Shown one piece after another: positions 1 to 6,427 of a stretch of DNA of 7,238 nt. Numbering within the stretch: the stretch's first letter is position 1; every line of letters starts with the position of its first letter. This DNA comes from Pirellulaceae bacterium (lineage in GTDB: Bacteria > Planctomycetota > Planctomycetia > Pirellulales > Pirellulaceae). The notes below the pieces were generated by a model. It saw only the letters and a list, made by a program, of their open reading frames with translations, was not told the origin of the DNA and made no database searches. Both the position numbers and the translations under genes were made by a program. The stretch covers positions 1 through 7,238 of the forward strand of contig JASLRF010000201.1 in NCBI GenBank assembly GCA_030744095.1, given 5' to 3'.

Positions 1-350
1 TGGTCGCGCCGGTTCCCATGCACTGGACCAGGAGAATCACTCGTGGAACCAATCCATCAGAGGTTTTGGCAGAAATAGTGGCCAGTAAAATGGGGATTCC
101 AGTGGCCTCGGACCTCCTGCGTTGTCGCCGTAAGACAAGGAAGCAAGGCATGTTACTGCCAGACCAGCGACGTAGAAACGTCCGCGAAGCCTTTTCGGCA
201 TCTACGGGGTACGATATTAGAGACGCTTGTGTGCTGCTAATTGACGACGTGATGACCACCGGAGCAACTGGCAACGAACTTTCCAGAATGCTGCGGCGGG
301 CCGGTGCCAAGCGGGTTTCGGTGGCGGTTGTGGCCCGAGGAACTGGTTAA
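1..350 (+). CDS. comF: ComF family phosphoribosyltransferase, C-terminal part (5' end outside window)
   Basis: The reading frame is open from position 3 and enters the window already in coding sequence, so the ATG at 18 is an internal Met (the residues before it, VAPVP, fit the family motif VPVP-hydrophobic-HW). Seen: the VPxHWxRRxxRGxNxSE segment, the basic stretch RRKTRKQGML typical of ComF, the RRRNVREAF segment, and the PRPP-binding loop VLLIDDVMTTGAT at 234-269. These match the type I phosphoribosyltransferase domain of ComF/GntX proteins. The N-terminal zinc-finger part usual in the family would lie upstream. Members are cytoplasmic; in naturally competent bacteria ComF is needed for DNA uptake, but the family is widespread in non-competent bacteria and its reaction is unsettled. 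The stop is at 348-350, and the next plus-strand gene starts 284 bases later, so this is probably the end of its transcription unit. Confidence 0.93.
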   Translation, partial: VAPVPMHWTRRITRGTNPSEVLAEIVASKMGIPVASDLLRCRRKTRKQGMLLPDQRRRNVREAFSASTGYDIRDACVLLIDDVMTTGATGNELSRMLRRAGAKRVSVAVVARGTG

Positions 351-399
351 GCCCGAAGATGCGCAGACGCGTAGGCTGGCAAACAACGTGTCTGGGCGG

Positions 400-425
400 C
401 CTGCGCAGGGGCGGCGGAAACCGCC
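400..425 (+). other. GC-rich palindrome and hairpin after comF; weak terminator candidate
   Basis: A perfect 10-base palindrome (CCTGCGCAGG, 400-409) is followed by a 5-bp GC stem with a 3-base loop (GGCGG-AAA-CCGCC, 413-425). It lies 50-75 bases after the comF stop and could end that transcript, but only a short, impure T stretch (GATTTCC) follows, so an intrinsic terminator is not well supported. The rest of the 351-634 gap shows no convincing gene, RNA or promoter. It must contain the promoter of the downstream operon unless that operon is read through from comF. Confidence 0.3.
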
Positions 426-634
426 AGATTTCCAAGCTGCCGGAACCTGCCACACTTGCTGACGGCCTGAAAATGCAATTTCGACGAAGATCGACGCTCA
501 ATTTGTCCAAGGATTTGAGCAAACAGGTGTCCAAGGTCTTGTAGCTTTGGCCGCCTGACGAACAATGAGATAGAGACCGTGACCCACGCAGAAATCAGTT
601 GGTCACTTAACCACGAGACTCACCACCAACCCAC

Positions 635-1612
635 ATGACACCCTCACCTCCAGAATCTGCGATCGCCGCTCCCAAGAAACGGATCCATCCGTTTCGGAGC
701 GCTGTGTTGCGCGGACTGGCGATCGTGATGCCTCCGCTGCTGACCATCGTCTTGTTCATTTGGGCCTGGTCCATAATTGAGCATTATGTGCTGGTACCGA
801 TCGAAGGCGCCGCGGAACATGTCATTGTGTCTTGTTCGTTCCAGACGCTCGCGGAACCACCGGCCGATCTGGTTGGTGGTACGAAAGAGGGTGGTGAACT
901 GGTCTCCTTCAAACTCAACAACCGTCTGTTCACAAGAGCCTCTGAGCGCGATTGGTTGTTTGGTCGTTACGATAAGGGCGATTGGGTCGGTCGTTACAGC
1001 TCGGAATATGTCAAGCGAGAGCACCTGCAGCGGTGGATTGTGTTGCCGATGTTCCTCTCGGTGTTTTTGCTGATCTTGTATTTTCTGGGCAAGTTCGTGG
1101 TCGCTGGCGTCGGTCACTTTTTTGTTGGACTGGGCGAGGCACTGATTCGCCGCTTGCCGCTGATCAACAATGTCTATTCGTCGGTCAAACAGGTGACGGA
1201 TTTCGTCTTTAGCGAACGGGAGATTGAATTCAATCGCGTCGTCGCCGTCGAATATCCGCGCAAGGGGGTTTGGTCGGTCGGATTTGTGACAGGCGAGAGC
1301 ATGTTGGATATCGCCGCAGTCGCCAACGAGCCGGTGCTGAGCGTGTTGATGCCCACTTCCCCGATGCCCGCAACTGGGTTTACGATTACGGTTCGCAAGA
1401 GCGAAGCCGTCGATCTGAACATCACTGTTGACCAGGCCATTCAGTTCATCGTCAGTTGTGGTGTGGTGATTCCGCCGCAACAGATCCAAAAGGCCTCGAT
1501 TCCGTACCAGATTTCCGCGGTGATCACAAATAATCCCGGTGGAAATGGTCAACATGGAAACGGAGAAAATGCCGAGCAGCAAACCGAAGGCTCTGTCGAT
1601 GCCGCTGAATGA
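635..1612 (+). CDS. DUF502 family integral membrane protein
   Basis: A 325-residue membrane protein of unknown function. Seen: a cytoplasmic-like basic N-terminus, a hydrophobic helix at about residues 25-52 (LRGLAIVMPPLLTIVLF), a second at about 134-160, then the hallmark DUF502 region at about 165-285 with GLGEALIRRLPLINNVYSSVKQ, the SVGFVTGE strand, the MPTSPMPATGF motif and the IQFIVSCGVVIP motif near the end. The assignment rests on these motifs. DUF502 proteins are usually about 200-220 residues; this one is longer because of a hydrophilic stretch of about 80 residues between the two helices (53-133) and a 25-30 residue Gly/Asn/Gln-rich tail. The tail's DNA carries the ribosome binding site and start of hemC, and the two genes overlap by 14 bases, which suggests translational coupling. 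The ATG at 635 has no clear Shine-Dalgarno; later Met codons would delete the first helix. Confidence 0.88.
   Translation: MTPSPPESAIAAPKKRIHPFRSAVLRGLAIVMPPLLTIVLFIWAWSIIEHYVLVPIEGAAEHVIVSCSFQTLAEPPADLVGGTKEGGELVSFKLNNRLFTRASERDWLFGRYDKGDWVGRYSSEYVKREHLQRWIVLPMFLSVFLLILYFLGKFVVAGVGHFFVGLGEALIRRLPLINNVYSSVKQVTDFVFSEREIEFNRVVAVEYPRKGVWSVGFVTGESMLDIAAVANEPVLSVLMPTSPMPATGFTITVRKSEAVDLNITVDQAIQFIVSCGVVIPPQQIQKASIPYQISAVITNNPGGNGQHGNGENAEQQTEGSVDAAE
1586..1590 (+). promoter_or_regulatory. Ribosome binding site fixing the hemC start
   Basis: GAAGG at 1586-1590 lies 8 bases before the ATG at 1599, good Shine-Dalgarno spacing, and sits inside the last codons of the DUF502 gene. It favours the 1599 start over earlier in-frame ATGs at 1539 and 1569. 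The 1569 ATG has a GGAG only 3 bases upstream, which is too close, and either earlier start would add a tail absent from the family. Confidence 0.55.
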
Positions 1613-2522
1613 AACTCGTTTGCGGTTAGGCACGCGCGGTAGTGCTTTGGCACGCTGGCAAGCAGAGTGGGTGACGGAGCAACTGCACACGGCCGGCGTG
1701 GTCGTGGAACAGGTTTTGATTACGACCAGCGGCGATGTCACGTCAGGTCCAATCAACGAGGTCGGCAGCCAAGGCCTATTCACGAAGGAGATTCAGCGGG
1801 CACTACTGGACGATCGGATCGACGTGGCCGTCCACAGTTTGAAAGACCTGCCGACCGAATCGGTCGCAGGGCTCGCGTTATCAGCTGTTCCGCCGCGAGC
1901 CGACGTTGGCGACGCTTTCGTGTCAAAGCGGTTTGCAGGCTTGGACGACCTGCCCCGTCGCGCTCGGGTTGGCACAGGCAGTCGGCGGCGGCAATCGCAA
2001 CTCTTGCATCTACGGCCGGACCTCATGGTGGCCGACATCCGTGGCAACGTTGATACACGGTTGCAAAAATTGGATGCTGGCGAATATGACGCGATCATCC
2101 TAGCGCAGGCAGGTCTGAGCCGCTTGGGCTTGACCGACCGCATCACGCAGCGGCTTTCACCGGACCAGATGTTGCCCGCAGTCGGACAGGGCGCACTGGG
2201 AATCGAAACCCGCACCAGCGACGAAACAACGATCGCCGCCATCGCGGTCCTAGACGACGCATCGACCCGAGCGGCCGTCACCGCCGAACGGATGCTGCTG
2301 GCAACATTGTTGGGCGGATGCCTGGCACCGGTCGGCGCGTGGGCACGAGTCGACGGTAAGGCGTTGACTCTGGACGGCGTTGTGTTGAGCACCGATGGCA
2401 GGCAACGAATCGCAACACAGCTCACCGATGAACTGATAGCGGCCGCCAGAATCGGCCAACACGCGGCTGAGAAACTGCTGGCCCAGGGTGCCGCCGACCT
2501 GATCGCTGCAGCTCGCAACTAG
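1599..2522 (+). CDS. hemC: Hydroxymethylbilane synthase (porphobilinogen deaminase)
   Basis: Cytoplasmic enzyme that joins four porphobilinogen molecules into the linear tetrapyrrole hydroxymethylbilane (EC 2.5.1.61), on the path to haem and other tetrapyrroles. From the ATG at 1599 it has 307 residues, the usual family length. Seen: the N-terminal RLGTRGSALARWQA motif (8-22), VHSLKDLP with the catalytic Asp83, GTGSRRRQSQL (125-135) with substrate-binding arginines, DIRGNVDTRL (146-155), LPAVGQGALGIE (192-203), and LLGGCLAPVGA with Cys241, which carries the dipyrromethane cofactor. All key residues are present, so the enzyme should be active. It overlaps the DUF502 gene by 14 bases and is followed after 27 bases by a small membrane protein gene, suggesting one transcript. 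Other haem genes are not in the window. Confidence 0.97.
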   Translation: MPLNETRLRLGTRGSALARWQAEWVTEQLHTAGVVVEQVLITTSGDVTSGPINEVGSQGLFTKEIQRALLDDRIDVAVHSLKDLPTESVAGLALSAVPPRADVGDAFVSKRFAGLDDLPRRARVGTGSRRRQSQLLHLRPDLMVADIRGNVDTRLQKLDAGEYDAIILAQAGLSRLGLTDRITQRLSPDQMLPAVGQGALGIETRTSDETTIAAIAVLDDASTRAAVTAERMLLATLLGGCLAPVGAWARVDGKALTLDGVVLSTDGRQRIATQLTDELIAAARIGQHAAEKLLAQGAADLIAAARN

Positions 2523-2549
2523 TTCGATCCCCTTCATGCTTTTGGCCTC

Positions 2550-2900
2550 ATGTCGGCATCCAAACAATCCTATCGTTACACCGTCTGGTGGTCACTGGCG
2601 CTGACCTTCATCATCGAACTGGTCACCGTCGTGCTGCGGTTTGGGCTGCAACTGGATTCGACGCGCGACACCGCGTCCACGATCGGGCGGCTCACATTTG
2701 GGATTCGCATTCATCATGGCTATTGCGGTCTGGCCTTGATGCTCGCGGCCTGCTTCTTGATTTCTCGTTTTCCGCGGCTCGCGCGGTGGGGGTTGATCAT
2801 CGGGCTGGCACTGGTGCTGAGTGACCTGATTCACCATTTCCTGGTGCTCTGGCCGCTGACCGGGAGCCCGCATTTTGATCTGACGTATCCGCCCCGTTAG
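2550..2900 (+). CDS. Small three-helix membrane protein with paired histidines, function unknown
   Basis: I do not recognise a named family. The 116-residue protein has three predicted membrane helices at about 11-33, 54-72 and 79-101. Two histidine pairs lie at matching helix edges: His55-His56 (IRIHHGYCG) and His95-His96 (SDLIHHFLVLWPL), with Asp92 near the second pair and His108 in the tail motif GSPHFDLTYP. Such paired in-membrane histidines are often metal or haem ligands; here that is inference only. It starts 27 bases after hemC on the same strand, so it is probably co-transcribed. The start at 2550 has no evident Shine-Dalgarno. The last 104 bases overlap the 3' end of the opposing SGNH gene. 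The coherent hydrophobic pattern and operon position favour a real gene. Confidence 0.72.
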   Translation: MSASKQSYRYTVWWSLALTFIIELVTVVLRFGLQLDSTRDTASTIGRLTFGIRIHHGYCGLALMLAACFLISRFPRLARWGLIIGLALVLSDLIHHFLVLWPLTGSPHFDLTYPPR

Positions 2901-4452
2901 GCGCGGCAGGCCCAACGGGCTCGACGTCGTCTTGCACTCGCTCGTCCGCCGATGTTGGTTTGAGCTTATCTGCCCTGCCCTGAGTCCAGCGAATCAGACC
3001 TTCCAACCGTTGTTTGCCTCGAGCGTAGTAGATCGCATCCAACGTTGCCAAATGTTCGCGAAACCGCAGCTTGCGGGCCGCCTCCCGATTGGCGCGCGGT
3101 GTTATCAGCCGCTCCGCGACCATCTGTTCGAGTAACGCGTCGGCGATCAGTTGGTGTCCACTAATGGTGGGGTGGATATGATCCAGCAACATTTCGTCGC
3201 CGGTGATTTGATTTGGCACGCGTGAGTCGAATAACGCGCGAACATCGACCAACGGCGTGCGAGTTTGATTGGCGACCCGCGCCAGCGCGGCGTAGAGCGG
3301 CGTGGTCATCCGCAACGGGCAAACGTCTTCTTCGACGGCGCGCACCAGCGCTTGCCGAGCCAATGCCGGCCTGCGTTGTGACAATAGAGTGTTGCCTAGC
3401 AGGTAATGAGCGCCGGCATGGCGGTCGTCAAGGGCAATCGCCTGGCGTAGCAGGTCGGCTCGTCGATCGAGTTGCCTTTCGTCTTTGGCCTGCTCCCACA
3501 GTTGCTCGAACTGGGATCTCCGCATCGGCGACAACGTCTCCAAGTTGGTAAACTTGAACGGAGGGCAGTCCTTCAGGTTGCTAGTGGGATTGACCAGCAG
3601 CAGCGGCACGTTGGCTTGCCGCGCCATCACGACCATGCGATGTAGATTGAATTCGTAGTGCGCGGCGACGTCACGGTGCCACGCGTCGTCGCGGTGATAG
3701 TCATCAAGGCCGCCACGGTAATCCAGAAGCGCATCCACTTCCAAGCTCAATTGTGCTTGTCCTACTCCAGGCTGCACAGCCACTTGTTGCGAGCTGCTGA
3801 CGTGGTTGGCCGCGTCTCGCGACAACCACGCGAGTCTGCAGAGATTGTAGAATTGCCATCGCGACGACCAACCGTGTAGTCGTGCGATCAACTGTGGAGT
3901 TTGCTTGACGGACTGATACGCACGGTCTTCCAGGAACTCGTTGTGTCCTGTGTAGACAACAAACAAATCAGGCTGGTAGGCGAGAAGCTCGCGCATGATC
4001 GGTGCCAGGCGATAGCTGGCATAGGAGATGCCCCCGCAATTGACCACTTTCCAATCGCGGCGATCGTCCGTCGCATGGAGGCTTAATTCGAGCCAGGTCG
4101 TAAAGGAAGTCTCGATGGCATACGGACGCCCCTGTACGGTCGAACCACCCAAACAGAAGATTCGGAATTCACGTTCGCCTTTATCGGCCGCGAACGAGTC
4201 AGGTCGAAAATAGGCTTGGCGCGAGCGAGCGATCTCGTAACGTTTGGTCGCTTCATTCAAAGCAAAAAGTGGACGTTCCGCCGCAAAGCCGACAAACGGA
4301 TCACTGGCTTCCTCGACGAGCCCCCAGCCATTGGCCCGGCAAATCAATTCGGCGACCAGCAACGGTGATAATCCAATCACAACCGCCGCCAACCGGAATA
4401 GGATCCGGGCCTTCAATCGTCGTTGGGCGCGTGTTGCAGGTGATGTCGACAT
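2797..4452 (-). CDS. Membrane-anchored SGNH/GDSL hydrolase-fold protein with TPR-like insert
   Basis: A 551-residue protein with a basic N-terminus and one hydrophobic helix at about 17-37, suggesting a signal anchor with the catalytic part outside the cytoplasmic membrane. SGNH blocks seen in order: block I FCLGGSTVQG with Ser104 as nucleophile; block II VVNCGGISYAS with Gly140/141; block III YTGHNEFLED with Asn171; block V DHIHPTISGH with Asp424 and His427. Known relatives are esterases, lipases and O-acyl transferases or esterases acting on glycans; the substrate here cannot be read. Between blocks III and V, about residues 310-376 form a helical TPR-like stretch (AGAHYLLGNTLLSQRRPALA). 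The tail after ~498 is Pro/Ala/Gly-rich and charged, probably disordered; its last ~34 codons are antisense to the end of the 2550-2900 gene. GAGG lies 2 bases before the ATG at 4452, close spacing, but this start retains the anchor. Confidence 0.85.
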   Translation of the reverse strand: MSTSPATRAQRRLKARILFRLAAVVIGLSPLLVAELICRANGWGLVEEASDPFVGFAAERPLFALNEATKRYEIARSRQAYFRPDSFAADKGEREFRIFCLGGSTVQGRPYAIETSFTTWLELSLHATDDRRDWKVVNCGGISYASYRLAPIMRELLAYQPDLFVVYTGHNEFLEDRAYQSVKQTPQLIARLHGWSSRWQFYNLCRLAWLSRDAANHVSSSQQVAVQPGVGQAQLSLEVDALLDYRGGLDDYHRDDAWHRDVAAHYEFNLHRMVVMARQANVPLLLVNPTSNLKDCPPFKFTNLETLSPMRRSQFEQLWEQAKDERQLDRRADLLRQAIALDDRHAGAHYLLGNTLLSQRRPALARQALVRAVEEDVCPLRMTTPLYAALARVANQTRTPLVDVRALFDSRVPNQITGDEMLLDHIHPTISGHQLIADALLEQMVAERLITPRANREAARKLRFREHLATLDAIYYARGKQRLEGLIRWTQGRADKLKPTSADERVQDDVEPVGPAAPNGADTSDQNAGSRSAARAPGNGESGHSAPVPAR

Positions 4453-4506
4453 GGCCTCATTCTACGCAGAAGTCAGGCGACACGCTCGGGTCTGATCGCT
4501 CTCGAA

Positions 4507-4529
4507 CTACGTAGCGAGGCTGTGCCTCG
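4507..4529. repeat. Tandem perfect palindromes, possible dispersed repeat element
   Basis: An 8-base palindrome (CTACGTAG, 4507-4514) directly abuts a 6-bp stem with a 3-base loop (CGAGGC-TGT-GCCTCG, 4515-4529). It lies upstream of the SGNH gene in the 208-base gap between two minus-strand genes. A weaker dyad follows (CGACC-N7-GGTCG around 4571-4587). No T-run follows on either strand. Compact, non-coding and palindromic, it resembles REP-type elements, but only one copy is in the window. Confidence 0.35.
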
Positions 4530-4604
4530 GGCCCACACGAGCTATCGTTCGATTGCGGTGACCCGCTCCGCGACCAACCTGCGGTCGGTGCCCGTCGCTG
4601 AAAG

Positions 4605-4622
4605 CTTGACTCATTTGTCAAG
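4605..4622 (-). terminator. Candidate terminator or dyad downstream of the OleA-like gene
   Basis: A perfect 6-base inverted repeat (CTTGAC-TCATTT-GTCAAG) lies about 40 bases beyond the stop of the minus-strand OleA-like gene. Read on the minus strand the stem is followed by CTTTC, a poor U-tract, so it may be a weak terminator or a protein-binding dyad. Confidence 0.3.
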
Positions 4623-4660
4623 AAAAACCTGATACGAGCTTTCTAGCGGAGGCAAGTCGC

Positions 4661-5791
4661 TTAGCGCATGAGCGATAACCCATCGTCCACATCGACTCTC
4701 GCCTTCGATTCCGGCAGTGTGCCTTTGGACTGCACCAACGCGCGTTGCCAGTTCACCCCCAACATCACGCAATTGATGCCGGATCCGATTCCGAGCATGC
4801 CGATATTGTCATTGGCGCCCACGTGGCCCTGTTCGATGCCTGCAGCCATCGTGATGGGCAAAGCGACGGATCCAGTGTTGCCAAGCCACTCGAGTGTGGA
4901 ATAGTCGCGAGCTGTATCCAGGCCAAGAGATTCGAGCATCAGCTTTCGGTGTGCCGCCCCGACTTGATGACAGAACGTCTTCTGAATGTCTTCGACCGTC
5001 CAGTCAACATCCGCAAGAAATCGTTCGAAGGTGGCAGCACCCGTCGCCACACCTTCGCGCATCAACTGTTCGGCATCCGTCTCCATCAAGGGCCGCATGC
5101 CCGTACCGACTGCCTCGTCTTGATCACTGTGACAGAGCTGATGAAATTGTGTGTTGGCTCGCACCTGGGCGACGAGTAATCGATTGTCCGTCTGACTCAG
5201 TTCGCGATCGCTCAGGAGCATGGCACAGCTCCCCGATCCGATGGTGAGCGAAGCGACAGCACTCTTGATCTGGTTGCGCGTGATTGACGCGTCACGGTTC
5301 AATGCATCGATTGTTGTTTCGACCAGTTGGCGGCTACTCTCAGTGCCGACCACGAGGCCAGCACGGATTTGGCCAAGCTCGATCATGTTGGCGATCTGAA
5401 TCAAGCCGTTGAGCAGTCCGAGACAGGCGTTGGAAACATCGTAGATGACACAGTCGTCAGGCAATCCTAGATGATGATGCACGGTGCTCGCCGTGGCTGG
5501 TTCCAGATAGTCGCGACAGACCGAGGCATGAATCAACGCGCCAATGTACTTACGTTCAATGCCTGCGGCGTCAATTGCTAAACTCGCGCTCTCGATGCTT
5601 TTTTGGCTGGGCAACACGCCGTGATCCCAGAACCTCCGCTGGCGAATTCCCGTCATCAATTCCAAACGACCTTCGGGAAGCCGCAGCCGCTGGTAGAGCG
5701 GTTTCAAACGCAATTCGATGTCGTCCGAAGTCACAATCTCGTCAGGCAGTGTGTAACCGAAGGACTCCAGACAGACATTTCGATATTGCAT
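4661..5791 (-). CDS. OleA-like 3-ketoacyl synthase III (thiolase fold)
   Basis: A 376-residue thiolase-superfamily enzyme resembling OleA more than FabH. OleA joins two acyl-CoA chains by non-decarboxylative Claisen condensation to a beta-keto acid, the first step of long-chain olefin synthesis. Seen: N-terminal MQYRNVCLES; SVCRDYLEPATAS with Glu97, matching the OleA-specific base (Glu117 in Xanthomonas campestris OleA); SNACLG with nucleophile Cys123, exactly 26 residues on as in OleA; CHQVG with His275; GNTGS with Asn305; and LGIGSGINC near the end. A 28-residue C-terminal tail goes beyond the core. The ORF is open to an upstream ATG at 5917 (+42 residues); I prefer 5791 because family similarity starts there, though neither start has a good Shine-Dalgarno. 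No oleB, oleC or oleD is visible. A FabH-like or polyketide role is possible. Confidence is high for the superfamily, moderate for OleA function. Confidence 0.88.
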   Translation of the reverse strand: MQYRNVCLESFGYTLPDEIVTSDDIELRLKPLYQRLRLPEGRLELMTGIRQRRFWDHGVLPSQKSIESASLAIDAAGIERKYIGALIHASVCRDYLEPATASTVHHHLGLPDDCVIYDVSNACLGLLNGLIQIANMIELGQIRAGLVVGTESSRQLVETTIDALNRDASITRNQIKSAVASLTIGSGSCAMLLSDRELSQTDNRLLVAQVRANTQFHQLCHSDQDEAVGTGMRPLMETDAEQLMREGVATGAATFERFLADVDWTVEDIQKTFCHQVGAAHRKLMLESLGLDTARDYSTLEWLGNTGSVALPITMAAGIEQGHVGANDNIGMLGIGSGINCVMLGVNWQRALVQSKGTLPESKARVDVDDGLSLMR

Positions 5792-6033
5792 TGGGAAAAC
5801 GTCACCGTAAGAATCGTGGCGGGGATGCTGGACGAGTCCTTCAAAATAGCGGTTTCCAGCGGGCTCGTAAACCGTCGGTGCCCTCGCGAAACCGCTTGAT
5901 AGGCTGACGCCCTGCATACCTGGAATTCAAAGCGCAGCGGTTGTGCTGCCTGTTGCGGCCTGGGGCAGAGAATCGTCACGTTCGTGCTAGCACGATTGGC
6001 GTGCTTGCACAAGATCTAGTGGCTGGCGGGACG

Positions 6034-6055
6034 ACAGGCCAAATATAAGGTCTGT
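6034..6055 (+). promoter_or_regulatory. Imperfect dyad, possible operator or RNA hairpin
   Basis: ACAGGCC (6034-6040) and GGTCTGT (6049-6055) flank an 8-base A/T loop. As plus-strand RNA this gives a 7-bp stem with one G-U pair; as DNA it has one mismatch. It lies in the divergent intergenic region. No factor can be named. Confidence 0.25.
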
Positions 6056-6373
6056 TGCTTTACTCGTTATGAAATCACGTTACACTTCGCCCGACTTTTG
6101 ACTCCCTTACAAAGACATTGGCACTGTTTCGAAAAGGAATACGACGAGGCAACTAACTCCGGCGTCGTGCCCAGGAAGGGCGCGCTACCACCGGTCAAGC
6201 ATCCCACCTAAGCTTGCCGTCGGTCAGGGACGATGGAAGGCGACAGTTCACGTTGCTGTCGTACATCTTTTGTTTTTCTCTCGCTCGGCACGTCCGCGAA
6301 AAGCGGAAATCGGAAGCTGCCAGCATGGTGCGCACCAGTCTCTTCCAAAGACCTACTGCCAGAAGCCTCGCGA

Positions 6374-6409
6374 AAAAAGTGTCAGGGAATTTGGGACACT
6401 TCTTGTGTC
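6374..6409 (+). promoter_or_regulatory. Overlapping alternative hairpins just upstream of the amidotransferase-like gene
   Basis: An inverted repeat with 10-base arms and one mismatch (arms 6374-6383 and 6395-6404, core GTGTC...GACAC, 11-base spacer) shares its right arm with a second 5-bp hairpin (GACAC 6395-6399, loop TTCTT, GTGTC 6405-6409). The second ends 7 bases before the ribosome binding site. The two stems cannot form together, a layout seen in leader switches, but it may equally be an operator or a short dispersed palindrome. Confidence 0.35.
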
Positions 6410-6415
6410 GGAAAA

Positions 6416-6421
6416 AGGGAG
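6416..6421 (+). promoter_or_regulatory. Strong ribosome binding site deciding the amidotransferase-like start
   Basis: AGGGAG at 6416-6421 lies 6 bases before the ATG at 6428, the strongest Shine-Dalgarno in the window. It argues against the in-frame upstream ATG at 6233. Confidence 0.75.
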
Positions 6422-6427
6422 TTTTTG

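Larger units (their letters stand above)
5918..6427. other. Long non-coding region between divergent genes
   Basis: About 510 bases (636 if the OleA-like gene starts at 5791) separate the two divergently transcribed genes, so both promoters should lie here. I could not assign a convincing -35/-10 pair. The reading frame of the downstream gene is open back to an ATG at 6233, but that stretch encodes a low-quality basic/Ser-rich sequence unlike any amidotransferase N-terminus. I see no tRNA or recognisable structured RNA. Two dyads are listed separately. Confidence 0.6.

Noticed and set aside
359..544. 61-residue plus-strand ORF after comF
   Set aside because: Very Arg/Gly-rich in the part overlapping GC-rich hairpins, no convincing ribosome binding site and no recognised family; could not be supported as a gene.
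1539..1598. Earlier hemC starts at 1539 or 1569
   Set aside because: They add a Lys/Ser/Glu-rich tail not found in the family; the 1599 ATG has better ribosome binding site spacing and gives the usual protein length.
644..1783. 379-residue minus-strand ORF opposite DUF502 and hemC
   Set aside because: Antisense shadow: rich in His, Arg, Gln and Asp with no motifs, and fully opposite two well-supported genes.
1793..2518. 241-residue minus-strand ORF opposite hemC
   Set aside because: Antisense shadow: Ser/Arg/Ala-rich composition, opposite a complete hemC with all catalytic motifs.
4745..5179. 144-residue plus-strand ORF opposite the OleA-like gene
   Set aside because: Antisense shadow of the thiolase coding region; His/Arg-rich, no motif.
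5731..6012. 93-residue minus-strand ORF at the 5' end of the OleA-like gene
   Set aside because: Overlaps the OleA-like coding sequence in another frame; no family features.
6005..6049. TTGCAC and TATAAG as a sigma-70 type promoter
   Set aside because: Spacing between the two elements is far too long for a -35/-10 pair, and no other pair in the intergenic region was convincing.
6233..6427. In-frame N-terminal extension of the amidotransferase-like protein (start at 6233, 314 residues)
   Set aside because: Family similarity begins at the Met encoded at 6428, which has a strong ribosome binding site; the upstream translation is Ser/Lys/Arg-rich without family motifs and contains the hairpin region.
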